Source: Symbiodinium natans (lineage: Eukaryota; Sar; Dinophyceae; Suessiales; Symbiodiniaceae). Taken from it: a stretch of 47,500 bases of DNA. Location: assembly GCA_905221605.1 (NCBI GenBank), contig CAJNDS010002079.1, forward strand, positions 1,055,001-1,102,500. Direction: 5' to 3'. The notes beneath the pieces were generated by a model. The model made no database searches and was not told the DNA's origin. It saw nothing but the letters and a program-made list of their open reading frames with translations. This document shows, piece after piece, positions 23,701 through 37,800 of the stretch (position 1 is its first letter; the number at the start of each line of letters is the position of its first letter). The translations under genes and the position numbers were made by a program.

Positions 23701-26700
23701 GTTTGCGCATGTATGTGTATCGATGTATATATATATATATACATCGATACATATATATATATATACATACACACACATATTTATATATTCATATTTTTAT
23801 GTTTATTGTACTTCTTTATGTTTAAATTTATATGTGTCTATATCTGTGTAGTTCAAGGACTCGGACATAGCCGAACCAAGAAAGCCGCAGTTCCCCATCT
23901 TCACCATGAAGGCCAGGTTCTAACCAACGCGGAAAATGGGAATGACACCCTAGACTCGACGCCTCTGAACCTCCAATAGGGTTTAGGGTTTAGGGTTTAG
24001 GGTTTAGGGTTTCGGGTTTAGGGTTTCGGGTTTAGGGTTCAGGGCTTAGGATTCAGGGTTTAGGGCTTAGGGTTTAGCGTCACCCTAGACCTCTGAACCT
24101 CTTCTTGGAGGTTCGTGGTACTTCTTAGCCCAACAACAACTGTGCTTAACACCCTAAACCCCAAACCTCTGAACCCTAAACCCAAAACTCCAAACCCTAA
24201 ATCCTGAACCCTAAACCCTAAACCACCCTAAACCCTAAACCACCCTAAACCCTGAACCCTAAACCTAAACCTCTTAAACCCCACGCACTGTCAAGGCGCC
24301 AGGGCGGGATCAGCGTGCAGCGGCATCATGCAGCGTCCCATCTCCTCGGCAAGAGCCGACAGGTTTTAATTCAAGTCGAACCTTTAGGGTTTAGGGTTTA
24401 GGGTTTAGGGTTTAGGGTTTAGGGTTTAGGGTTTAGGGTCCATGGACCTATATAATATGTACAGCTTGGGCCTTAGAGGGGTTCCTATGTAGTATAGAAC
24501 CTCAGAGTCATAGGGGAAACTTAAGGCCCCTAGAAACTTCAAAAACTTCTTGCAAAACAACACCAGTTTTTCCAAGACCCAGCCCTAAACCCTAAACCCG
24601 AAACCCTAAACCCTGAACCCTAAACCCCAAACCCTAAACCCTAAACCCTACAGCATCTGAGCGCAGCCAGTCTGCGTAGCCATGCCAGGGTCGGGAGCCT
24701 CCAGAGGCAGAGAGAGGAGAGGGCAAAAGCTGAAGTTGGGGAACTGCGCTGTTGCACCCTGACGTCTGGGTTTAGGGTTTAGGGCTAGGGTTTAGGGTTT
24801 AGGGTTTAGGGTTTAGGGTTTAGGGTTTAGGGTTTAGGGTTTAGGGTTTAGGGTTTAGGGTTTAGGGTTGAGGGTTGAGGGTTGAGGGTTGAGGGTTGTT
24901 TAGGGTTTAGGGTCTAGGGGTCTCTAGGAGTTCAGCTTGGAGCTTGTAGGACGTCAGTAGACAACAGAAAGAACCCTAAACCCTAAACCTTAACCCCTAA
25001 AACCCTAAAACCCACAAGCCCCAATAAACCAGAAGGAAAAAGTACGCCAAACACCAAAGCGCCGCCCAACTGAGGGATTGGGTGGGGCTCTTAATGGGTA
25101 ATAAGGAACTTAGAATAGGCGGTTTAGGGTTTAGGGTTTAGGATTTCGGGTATAGGTTACCCTGAGAGGGGTATACAGAAATAGAGTATCAGCGTCGTGG
25201 TGGCTAATGTTGCCTATGCCTATCTGGGGTCCATCGTCCCCAGAAGGCCTCAACAATAAGAGTTCCCAATGGAACCGAGGAACCCTAAACCCCAAACCCT
25301 ACGAACTTCTTCGAGGCCCCATGCCCAATAAACCCTAAACCCTACGCCTTACACCCTGAACCCTAAACCCTGAACCCTGAACCCTAAACCCTAAACCCTA
25401 AACCCTAAACCCTAAACCCTAAACCCTGAACCCTAAACCCTAAACCCTAAACCCTAAACCCTGAACCCTAAACCCTAAACCCTCCCTCCAAGGCTTCGGT
25501 CCAGGGTTTTCGGGATGCGGGGCACATCAGGGTTTATAGGGCCTTAGGGTTTTGGGCTTATAGGGTTTACTGTGGCCACGACACCCTAAACCCTAAACCC
25601 TAAACCCTAAACCCTAAACCCTAAACCCTAAACCCTAAACCCTAAACCCTAAACCCTAAATTCCCGCAAGAAGACCCCCAAGCGGCCTTCGTGGAGGCTG
25701 CGGATGAGCGCCCGAACCTTTGCCAAGGCATCCTGGACATGGCCGGGCTCTGTAGGTTTGGGGTTTAGGGTTTAGGGTTTAGGGTTTAGGGTTTAGGGTT
25801 TAGGGTTTAGGGTTTAGGGTTTAGGGTTTGGGGTTTGGGGTTTGGGGTTTAGGGTTTAGGGTTTAGGGTTTAGGGTTTAGGGTTTAGGGTTTAGGGGTCG
25901 ACTCAAAGTCCTAAACCCTATAAACCCTACACCCTAAATGCCAACACTCCAAGAAGCGCAGGCGCTAGCAGTCCAAGACCAGTGAACCCCAAGACCCCTG
26001 AACCCCAAGACCAACCCACTAAAACCCTAAACGCTTGAGACTTACCCTTAAACCCTGAAATCTACATTCCCGGGATGCGGGGCAGAATTGGAGCCCGTAG
26101 TCCTTACTTGGAGGATCGGGGCACTGCTTTTTGCGCAGGTTCTTAAGTAGGATAACTCCCCTGACCCTAACCCCCCAAACCCTGAAACCTGAACCCCAAG
26201 CCCTAAACCCGAAACCCTAAACCCTAAGCCCCTAACTAGACCCCAAACCCCACACCCCCTCGGCACCAAACCCTCTTAGGGTACCTATAAGTCTACTTTG
26301 CATCCTTTCGAAGCCCCCCGATCCTGGCTCCCTTCTTTGACAGCTCCGGCTTGGTAGGGTTTAGGGTTTAGGGTTTAGGGTTCAGGGTTCAGGGTTCAGG
26401 GTTTAGGGTTTAGGGTTTAGGGTTTAGGGTTTAGGGTTTAGGGTTTAAATCGTGGCGCGCCTCGGTCATGCAGCCGCGCAGAAGCCATAGGCCTCAGGGT
26501 GCCGAAGCACGACCCAAGAGTGGTAAAAAGTAGATCCCCTTACGTGTGTAAGGTTGAGGGTTTAGGGTTTAGGGTTTAGGGTGTAGGGTTTAGGGTTTAG
26601 GGTTTAAGGTTCAGGGGAGCAGTTGCCCAGACTGTTGGGAGGATCCAGAAGGTAGATCCCCTTTGAGGGTTCCTAAGAATTTAAGGGTTCCAAAGAATGA

Positions 26701-29700
26701 CTCAGCAGTAGGAAAAAGTAGATCCCCTTAAGGGTTTATAGGGTTTAGGGTTTATGTTCTGGGGTTTCGGATTTATTATGGGGTACTATTTGGGGGTTCT
26801 ACTTTTTGGATCCTTTCTGGGGTCGGGGTATGACCCTGAGACATGCACCCCAACTTGGACCCTCAACCCTCAACACCCTGAACCCTCAAATCCCAGAGCC
26901 CTAAACCCTAAACCCTAAACCCTAAACCCGAAACCCTAAACCCTAAACCCCAACCGCATACCCTGGAGCCTGGAAATCTAAAATCGGTCTAGGGTTCAGG
27001 GCTTAAAGTTTACAGTGCCTCGAACAAGCTGCAGAGATGTGGAGGACTAGGAGTGACTAGGGTGTAGGGCTCGGGGCCGAAATCCCTCAAGCCCCCAGCA
27101 GGGTGGTTTAGGGTTTAGGTTGAGGGTTTAGGGTTTAGGGTTTAGGGTTTAGGGCTTGGGGCCTAGGGCCTCGGGCCCAAAACAAGCTGAAGGGCCCGGG
27201 CCCTGGATGCTGGGATTTCGGTGCAGCGTGCCCGACGGAACCTGCGCACAACTGAGTGCAGCTCAGTATGAGGACGTAGGGGGCGCACATGGGGATGAAG
27301 GGGTTGAGGCTTGAGGGTTTAGGGTGTAGACTGTAGGGTATAGAGAGTACTGGGTTTAGGGTTTGTAGGGTGTATGTTTAGGGTTTGGGGTATATGAGGT
27401 TGTTGCAGGGATTTATGGGTCCAGTGCATAGGGTTCATGGCCTCAAAGCCAAAACCATCTCCTGTAGTGAGGTAGTGTACCGAAGGTTCGTACTACTCCT
27501 AGACCCAAAAGTAGCCTAGGAATCAAAAGGGTGCCCTTTCTGGCTGAACGGGGCTTATACAGGAACCTAAACATTCAAAAGAACGCGAATGAGGGCCTGC
27601 TCTGGGTCCTAGCCCTAAACCCCAAACCCTACAACCTCAAACGCAAAGGAATATATATATATATATATCTATATATATATATATATATATATATATGGTA
27701 CCCCCCCCCCCCCCCCAAAACCCACGCTTCCATATGCTCTTCCCTGAAGTCCGACAGATCGGCCCCCCAGTTTGGTCATGGTAGGGTTTTAGAAACTCAT
27801 TAAATAGTTTACTGAATTTCACTAATTTGTCTATTGTCCTTGATTTCGTTACTTTTAATTAACTTCGTTGATTCCAAAAAGCTTAATTCACATAAGTAGA
27901 TCCACTCAGCCATTGCTCGAGCGAGTGCTCAAACAGAAGTGACCTGAACAATTTGCTCGAGATCGTGGATTGCTATTAAGTGTTAAAAAACGGTTAAAAA
28001 AGCAAAAAAGTATCAATAAGATTGCTAGATTGCTGTTAGTTTTACTTGGGTTCCTATTAAATTTAATGGGATTCATTTCGTATGAATTCAATAAGAATCC
28101 TATTTAAATAAATCAATACGTACAATTGATAGGAATCTGGTTTAAATATGTAGAAGCATATCAAATTAGTAGGACTCCTATTCTAATTTCTTGGAGTCCT
28201 AAACTCAAAGGAATCATAGGAAGCCCATTGAAATGAATAGGAACCCTTTTGAATTCATAGGAATGCGATTAAAATGAATATGAACCCTAGAAAAACTTCT
28301 GTGAATTCTTTTACGAGTAACAGGAATCCGTTTAACGTGAAGACGAATCCTATTAAGATTAAGAGGAGCCAATAAAATTCTATAAAAAAGTAACGTGGAC
28401 CCTTTGAAACAATAAGAGCCGCACTGATGAAATGACTATGAACCCTATTAACACTTTTTGTTCATAGGACTGCTGTTAAAATAATTAAGAATTACAATAG
28501 AATTATATTGAAATGAATAGGGACTAGTATTCAAAAAACAGTAGGAGCACTGTTGAATCTAGTAGGATCCCTATGAAAATTATTAAGAATCCTTTCAACA
28601 TGAATGAGAGACCCTGTTAACATTATCAAAGCAAAAAGAATTCAATTAACAATTGTACGCAATCTTTTGAACTTGAATAAGAAGCCCATTAACATCATAG
28701 GAATATGTTTAAAAAATACTAGGAATAAGAACGCTATTAACATTACTAAGAACCCTATTCAAACTACTTGGAATCTGATGAAAATGAATAGTAATCAATA
28801 TTAACCCGAATAAATCCAATAGGCACCCTTTAATAGGCATCCTTTAGAAATTAATACGAACCCAATTAGACAAATGCAGGAATCCTACTTAAAAAACAGT
28901 GAATGCTAGTAAAATTATTCGGAATCTTATCAATTTAATACGAACCCCCAGTAAAATGGACGGCAGTAGGATTAATCTTAAATAGGAAACCTATTCGGTA
29001 AGATTAATAAGACTCTTATTTTCCGTCTCTAATTTCAAAATGTAACCTTTCTCTCGGCTCTTAGAATTCCAGAATTCCAGATTTTTCAGGGGCCCCGAGT
29101 TCCCGAATTCCAGATTCTGGAATTCTGGAATTCTGGAACTGGGGGCCAATAAGAACTCCCATTGAAGTGAACGGGAGTAGTATTAAAATTAGTCACCCTA
29201 GAAAGTTATAAGGAATCCTCTAAAACTTAATGGGTAAGATTAATAAGACTCTTATTTTCCGTCTCTAATTTCAAATGTAACCTTCTTGGCTCTCCGAAAT
29301 TAGAATTCCAGAATTCCAGAATTCCAGATTTGTCAGGGGCCCCCAGTTCCAGAATTCCAGATTCTGGCATTCTGGAATTCTGGAACTGGTGGCTAATAAG
29401 AACTCCCATTGAAGTGAACGGGAGTATTATTAAATTTAATCAGCCTAAAAAATTATAAGGAATCCTCTAAAACTTAATGGGTAAGATTAATAAGACTCTT
29501 ATTTTCCGTCTCTAATTTCAAATGTAACCTTCTTGGGTCTCCGAAATTAGAATTCCAGAATTCCAGAATTCCAGAATTCCAGAATTGTCAGGGGCCCCCA
29601 GTTCCAGAATTCCAGATTCTGGAATTCTGGAAATCTGGAACTGGTGGCTAATAAGAACTCCCATTGAAGTGAACGGGAGTATTATTAAATTTAATCAGCC

Positions 29701-31823
29701 TAGAACATTATAAGGAATCCTCTAAAACTTACTGGGTAAGATTAATAAGACTCTTATTTTCCGTCTCTAATTTCAAATGTAACCTTCTTGGGTCTCCGAA
29801 ATTAGAATTCCAGAATTCCAGAATTCCAGATTTGCCGGGGGCCCCCAGTTCCAGAATTCCAGATTCTGGAATTCTGGAATTCTGGAACTGGGGGCCTCTG
29901 AAAAATCTGGAATTCTGGAATTCTGGAATTAGGGATCTCAGAAAATCTGGAATTCTGGAATTCTGGAACTGAGGGTTTCTGGGGAGAGGTTTTCACAGTG
30001 TACGATAGGAAAACATAGTAAAACGCGGGTTTTGAGGGGGGGGGGTAGCATATATATATATATATATATATCTATATATAGGAATATAGATATAGGGGCC
30101 CACTCTGGTTCGTAGACTCTGATCCCAAGGGCAGAAGAGTTCCGTGTAACTACTCGAAGTTGCGAGCTTCTGGCACCTTCAACTCACAGGGCAGCCTATA
30201 GGCCTAAACCCTGAAGCCAACCCCAAACCCTAAACCCGAAGCCCTAGCCCTAAACCCGAAACTCTCAGCCCCAAACCCTAAGCCCTAAAGCCTAAACCCT
30301 ACGCCCAAAGCCCTAAACCCTAGCCCTAAGCACCTGCTGAATCGTTTAGTGGTTCTGTCGTCTCTGCTTGGGTTGGGGTTTGGGGTTTGGGGTTTGGGGT
30401 TTAGGGTTTGGGGTTTAGGTTTGGGGTTTGGGGTTTAGGGTTTAGGGTTTAGGGTTTAGGGTTTGGGGTTTGGGGTTTGGGGTTTGGGGTTTGGGGTTTA
30501 GGGCGCGCCAAGCCGAAATCCCTTACGGCGAAGCCTTCGTAAGGTCCCATGCTTCGCTGGGCACGTGCAGCTCGCCAATGCTTGGGGCCAGGCGAAAGAA
30601 GCAGTAGTACACACCTCAGGGCTTCCCAGGAGTCCAGGGCTTTAGGGTTTAGGGTTTGGGGTTTAGGGTTTCGGGTTTAGGGTTTAGGATTTAGGGTTTA
30701 GGGCTCAGGGTTTGGGGTTTAGGGCTGAGGGTCAAGGGCCTAGGGTTTAGGGCTTAAAGGGCTTATTTTTTTGGGGTTTCGGGCTTAGGGAGGATGCAGG
30801 CCCCCAAAAAAATCACACTTGATAGTAAGACGATCTTCGTAAGCCAAGAGTCTATACCAAAGTTTCCCTGCTAAGCTAGTCAGGCTTCTGCTTCGTTGAG
30901 GTTCACTTACCCTACACCGTCAACCCAGCCACTAAAGCTGCGTGGTTGGGGGCGCGTCGGTTTGGGGCTTAGGCTTTAGAAGGTTGAAAAGCCTTGAAGT
31001 TACACAGCCCAGTCCACAGGAACTCCAAAATGTTAGGGAGTGGACGTCGTCTGCGTGTGTTGTTCTGAGATGGACCCCCTCGAGTGGTCTGGGCAGCTAG
31101 AACAGTGAAGAAAGGCGGAGGCCTGAGATGGTAAATGTGCCTGGGGTTTGGTTGCTAAACCCTAAACTGCCCTAAACCCTAAACCCTAAACCCCAAACCC
31201 TAAACCCTAAACGCGTTTGGTTGGGGGTAAGGCTTTTGGCTTGGAGTTCTGGGCTGAGGCCTTGGGGGGGGGGGGGGGGGGGGATGCCATGGGGCGTTGA
31301 GGGTGAAGACCGGCGAACGGCAGATGTCGTGTACACTGCGGCTCTGCTTGCAGGTTCATGGTACAACCCTAAACCCTAAACCCTAAACCCTAAACGTATA
31401 TAACTGTACCTGAAGTGCCCGAACATGGTTTTACTTGGGTTATCAGCTATTAGCGGCTTAATAAGTACCATGAACCTCCAAGTCCATACAGAAGCCCTTA
31501 CGCCTGAACCCCCGCAAGCCCCACATGGTCCCTTCCCAAACTAGGCGTAACCCTTTTCTACAATAGAATAGAATCCCCTTGCAGGGACCCCCCGAAAAGG
31601 GTAGCCCTATTGTCGGAACCCCCCCCCATATTATGCTTGCAGTCGAGGTGGCCATTCTTGAGGTAGCGCAGCCATGGCAGGTTGCGCATCCCTCAACTCT
31701 ACAAAATGTCGGCTGCTACCATGGAAATGGGGAGTTCAGGGTCGGATGTTGGACATGCGGGCGTTGCCTTGCCTTTCAGGACTCGCTCGCTCTCGCTCTC
31801 GCTCTCTCTCTCCCTGTCTCTCT

Positions 31824-31872
<49 letters not shown>

Positions 31873-34800
31873 AAAGTGCAGGAAGTTCCAAGGGAGTGGG
31901 CAGGATCTGGGAATCTAGGGTGGGTTTAAGGTTTTGGGTTTGGGGTCTTGGGTTTAGGGTTTCTAGTTTGAGTTGTAAGGTTTAGGGTTTCCGGTGAGCG
32001 GGCAAGTCACAGGTGTGGAGTACAATGTCGTGCTGTTGGCATCCTGTGCTGTTCAGCTGTTCAAGCTGCAGGGCGCGAGGGCAGAAGGAAAACCCCTACT
32101 CCTCTTGAACTTTCACAGGAGGACAGAACTGCCCCACCGCAACGCTACTCTCATAAGGGCCCCGAATAGGATGCAGGGGGAAAGACCCCAAAACTTAAAC
32201 CCAAAACCCTGAAACCCTACAGTAGGCCGCAATCACCCCGACCCCTCACCCCCATGTCCTTGTGAACCAACCCTAAACCCTACACCCGAAACCCTAAACC
32301 CTAAACCCGGCCAACTCGAAGCTCAGAAGCAAGCGTCTTGGTAAGGCGAGAGTTCTGCAATCATGTTTATCAAGTCATGTTCGACATACTCCAAGCCCAT
32401 ACTCCTTAACCCAGAAAAGTTGAATAATAAAGGGATGTTATCATACACCTTAATTTCGTGTAAGGGGTATGCCCAAGGGGGGGCGTTGAATATTTCTGGG
32501 TTTGGGGGCGGTAGAACTGAGTCTAGCTGCGAGTGTCGCAGTGCACCCAGCTGGAGCAACCTTGTCACCTTGCAAGGGTGTACCCAATACTTCCTCAAGT
32601 GTATCTACCCAAAGGCTCCTATGTAGTACCCTTTTGGGGTAGCATACTAAGATCCCCTATACCTAACCCAAAAAGGAACTACACAGGAGCCTTTGGGTAG
32701 GCTTCTGGGTAAAACAAGCTGCTACTTCCTTTGACAGGTGACCCCATGAATTCTAGATTCTGGAGACCTTCAGAACTTCGCCCAGATTTCCGAAAGGCCT
32801 GGGGTTTAGGAGAGTGGGTTCGTGGTGGTCTTTATCCCCCGGGTTCTTAGTAGGGAATGAGGGACCTATGGCCATATATATGTATATATATACATACACA
32901 CTTTAAGGGATTATACAGGGTACCTCGTTCCAGTTATAAAGCACAAGCTTGACGAGGTAGCAACATCCACGATGTGGACACCACACCCTAAAAGCAAGCA
33001 AACCCTTAAACCTTTAAACCTTCAACCCTAAACCCTAAACCCTCCTAAACCCTAAACCCTAAACCCTGAACCCTCCTAAACCCTAAACCCTAAATCCTGA
33101 ACCCTGAACCCTGAACCCTAAACCCTCCTAAACCCCAAACCCTGAACACTGAACCCTGAACCCTAAACTATCAACCCTAAAGGCCTCAAGTCCTACGACC
33201 CTAAACCCTGAACCTTCAACCCTGTTTCAGCCCTGAACCCTAAACCCTAAACCCTACACCCTAAACCCTAAACCCTAAACCCTAAACCCTAAACCCCAAA
33301 CCTTCAACCCTGTATTAACCCCAAACCCTAGAGTCTAGAGTCATACGACCCGACCGTGGGAGCCTGAGCACCGCATCGTTCGCACGGACGCTGGCACGGA
33401 TCGATCTTCTCCCGCTGCCTGGGCAGCAGATCACGGGTTTAGGGTTTATAGGTTTAGGGTTTAGGGTTTTTATGGGTTTATGATATGGGTTTTAGGGTTT
33501 TAGGGTTTTAAGGTTTTAGGGTTTAGGGTTTTAGGGTTTAGGGTGGGTGGTCCCTTACCTTCTTTAAAGTTTAAAGGCTTCTGGGGCCCTAGGGGTTTAT
33601 AGGATCAATAAGGTTGTGGGGGGGTTTAGAAGGGTTCCCCAAGGGCGGCCCCCACATTAGTAAAGGACCATGTAGCTACCCCAAGATGGGCCCTGACATC
33701 ACTGCAAAGCCATAAGACCGCCTGGGCTCACTCCCCAAAGAGCGCAGCACAAGGTTCAGAAGTTCACGGTCTCGAGGGTAAATGAGAGCGGCAACAAGAT
33801 GAAGCCCATCAACCTCACCTTCGAGGACATCACGTTGGGCTGCATCACCTTTGTGGCAAGCCAGGGCAAGTACAAGAAGACGACGAAGTCTATGCCCTGG
33901 GCGGTGTTGCCCAGCACTACCAGCGAAGACGATGTTAGGGCCGCTGCCGAGATGGCGAAGATGAGTCTCAGGGACTCAGTCCCGCATGCAGCCCGAGCAG
34001 CTTGATCTTTCTGGCTACGCAGCTCACTTGGCACCCCCGGAGGAGGAGGGCGGTGGTGGCCTGTTCTGGCGTTGCAGACGGGCCACTGGAACCTTGCCGA
34101 TGGCGTGGTCAGTGTGTGCCTCTATCAGCTTTGGCTCGTCATTCCCATTGCTTGGCTTCTTGATCCGGCCCACCTCCACTTCGACATGCTGGACATGTGG
34201 TGATTGCAGCCCCTTTGTTCGCAGCATTCATAGTGGCTGGTGTAACACCGGTAGCCATGTCTGCTTCCGTGCCTGCGTCTTTTTGGTTGGTTGTCCTTAC
34301 TGTTTAGTTTAGGGATTCTTAATCTTCAAGTGGGAGTTGGGTGGTTGCGGTGGCATGGGGCTTGGGGTAGTTCATCCACTTGCAGTAACTACCTTCCCCT
34401 AAATGCTCTATAACCCTTCTGCTCGGAACCGCCAATCAGGGACGGCTCCAAACCCCTGAACCCCTGAACCCTTAAACCTTAAGTAAGGGACTCACTTGCC
34501 TTAGAGAGCTTTCCATACGAAGTACTGGAGGGTTCGAGGTTGCTTTTCGTGAATTCCCTGGCTAGGGTTTAGGGTTTAAGGTTTGGGGGTTTGGCGGAAT
34601 CCGATCAGCTCAAATACTTGGATACTTATCAACCAATTACTTAGAACCCACTTCTAAGCCCCTCAAGGGCCCCAATATGGTGCTAAACCCAATCCCCTCC
34701 TGACTGACGTTAAGCCCCCCGCCCCAATGCTGAACTGGGCTGGCCTGTACACCCTTTGAAAACACGTGTGTTATTACTATTCTTACTACTAGTATTACTA

Positions 34801-37800
34801 GTATTATATATATATATGTATATATCTGCATATATAGGGTCCCTTATAAACCCAAGGCAGATGAAAATATCCCAAACGCCAACCTAGTGAACATTCCCGC
34901 AAAACCATGGACAAATGCTAGGTCCTTGGGGACCAAGTGAACCCTAAATTGGGGTCATTATTGGGGTCGTTATACAATAGACTACTATAAATTGGGGTCC
35001 TTATTGGGTTCATCATACAACAGACTACTATAATCCCTATAGTAAGGTACATGAGCCATAAACCTTTCAGGTCTAAGGGTAGTTACATGGTCCCTTAATA
35101 TGGTCCCTTTAAAAGGGTACCCCTGATATGCCCCTTATCTACCCTACACAAGTTAAGGGCCCCTACCTCAGAAGCCTTTGAAGGAGGTGAGGGACCATGT
35201 TCCGGGCCCATGAAACTACCCTAAAACCCTAACCCCAAACCCTAGCCCTAAACCCTAAACCCTAAAGCCCTGAGATTCGGGTTCGTTTGGTCCCCAAGGT
35301 TGCAGGGGTCTTAATGCCACGAGGAGGAGATGACACCGGTCCGTTAAAACTCTCAAGATTTGGTCTTATGGGCTTGAAGGACAGGGTCTCGGGTTTAGGG
35401 TTTAGGGTTTGGGATTTGGGGTTTAGGGCTCAGGGTTTAGGGTTTAGGAATAGGGTTGCGTTGACTGAGGAAACCGACGCGGAGGTGAAGTGGTTCTGGC
35501 AGAACCTTCGCCCAAGCGGGGGTTTGGTCCAAGCCTGTTAACCCCCTAAAAAACCCGACTATAGGGGCCTTAATAGCTACAATGTTTTTTTTTTCTTGCG
35601 GGGGGGGGGGGGGTTAGTATAGTATAATTATAAAGGGACCATAATACAAGGGAAATAGAGCGGCCTTAATGATTAGAATAGGCTTTTTTTTTGGGGTGGG
35701 GGGGGGGGGTATTATAATATTTGTAGAAAAGTATTAGAAATGTACCGACCCCTAGATTACACCCCCCGACCCGAAAACCCCAGAAGCCTTATGCTAGCAG
35801 CCTGAATAGGGATTATACTAGGGCGGGGGTACTAGAATCCCAATTAAGGACCGTTCGTGTAAGCGGAAACATCCCAATCCTAAACCCTAAACCGATTAAG
35901 CTTAAACGTTGAGCGCATCCCCTGCTCCTCTAGGGTTTAGAGGGTTTAGGGTTTAGGGGTCAGGGTTTACGGTTTAGGGCTTAGGGTTTAGGGTCAAGTA
36001 TGCTTGCACGGAAGTTAGACCCTATTAACTACTAACCCTAGGCGCCAGAAGCGATGGGGCCTAAGCCTCTCACTAAAGGTCCGTGTACCTCATTCTTATA
36101 GACTTGGGCCCTAAAGTCCCTTGTTGGAGGTACTTCAAGGCTCGGGTATTCCTTATTTCGGCACATGGACCCTTAGGGTCTTGCATAGGGCATGTTTGAG
36201 TAGACTGGATCCTTCGTGCAATTCACAAAATAGATGTGGGTTACAAGGGGGCCACGTTGATTTTACTTGGTTTAAGGCTCCTCCTTGGGGACCAAACGAA
36301 CCCTGAAAGGGTTTATATGGTTCATATGCCTTAATAGGGATTATAGTCGTATAGTGTGTATGACCACCCACTTTTGGGGTTCCTTTGGTCCTCAAGGCTG
36401 TCCTGTCTTAGGTTTAGGGTTTGGGGTTTGGGTTTTAGGGTTTTGGGCTTGAGTTTGCGGGAGAGCGTTTTCCATGTCACCCCCCAGCTGCAGTGGCCCG
36501 TCGACCGAACCAATACTGAGGGATTAGGGCCTAGGGATGCCTGGGGTTTAGGGTTAGGTTTAGGGTTTGGGTAAACCCTAAACCCTAAACCCTAAACCCT
36601 AAAGGGTTTACTAGGGTTTAGGGTTGGGAGCTTTACCCTAGAGCCCAAAGCCTAGATGTCCCCCAAGCTTCCGCGACATCATGCGGAATCATGCGGGCCT
36701 TGGGGGCACATCTGCCGGTGGCGGTCCCTGCTGCATCGGCACCCTGACAAGCAATGTTGGGGGGGTCTTTAGGCTTGACAGGGGTCTTAGGGTTTAGGGT
36801 TTAAGTTTAGGGTTTAGGGTTTAGGGTTTAGGGTTTAGGGTTTAGGGTTTAGGGTTTAGGGTTTAGGGTTTAGGGTTTAGGGTTTAGGGTTTAGGGTTTA
36901 GGGTTTAGGGTTTAGGGGATGCGCGAGTCTCAGAGGGTTCTATGGGATGCCATACTGAAGAATCTGCGGGGACCCAATGCTAAATGGGATGCGGACAAAG
37001 CCTCAACAGCCTGAAACTCGTAAAGTCTAGGTCGCAATGTCCTAAACCCTAAACCCTGAACCCTAAACCCTGAACCCTAAACCCCAAACCCTAAACCCTA
37101 AACCACAACCCGAGCCCGACTCCCTGAGGCGGAGGCCCCGGATACGGAGGCGGAGCGTGCGGCCTGGAGAGAAGGCACCAGAAGGGAGCATCGGGGGATT
37201 CGGGGTTTTAGGGTTTGGAGGGAGGGAGAGGGAGAGAGGGAGAGAGGGAGAGAGGGAGAGAGGGAGAGGAGGGAGGAGAGGGAGAGAGAGGGAGAGAGAG
37301 GGGAGAGAGGGGAGGAGAGAGGGAGAGAGGGGGGAGAGAGGAGAGGGGAGAGAGAGGGAGGAGAGAGAGGGGAGAGAGAGGGAGAGAGAGGAGAGAAGAG
37401 GGAGAGAGAGGTGAGAGGAGAGGGAGGAGGAGGAGGGAGAGAGAGGAGTGAGAGGAGAGGAGAGAGAGGGAGAGAGAGGAGAGAGGGAGAGAGAGGAGAG
37501 GGAGAGAGAGGGAGAGAGAGGGAGGAGAGGGAGAGAGAGAGAGAGAGAGAGTGAGGAGAGGGATGAGAGGAGAGGGGAGGAGAGGAGGAGAGAAGAGAGG
37601 GGAGAGAGAGGGAGAGAGAGGGAGAGGAGAGAGAAGAGAGGGGGGGGAGAGGGGGGGGAGCGGAGGGGGAGAGGGGGGAGAGGAGGGGGGGGGGGGAGAG
37701 GAGGGGGGGAGAGAGGGGGAGAGGGGGGGAGAGGAGGGGAGAGAGGGGGAGAGGAGGGGGAGAGAGGGGGAGAGAGGGGGAGAGAGGGGGGAGAGAGGGG

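Noticed and set aside
28604-28804. 66-codon frame with N/I/K heptads
   Set aside because: Falls in the decayed 21-bp repeat; neighbouring units contain stops and no splice-like borders were seen.
28997-29990. CRISPR array
   Set aside because: Only four long tandem copies with no short repeat-unique spacer pattern; eukaryotic context.
33799-34005. Plus-strand frame with good codon bias (KPINLTFEDITLGC...)
   Set aside because: Both strands are G/C-rich at third positions here. Only the minus strand joins both neighbours in phase, and all other exons are minus. Not fully excluded.
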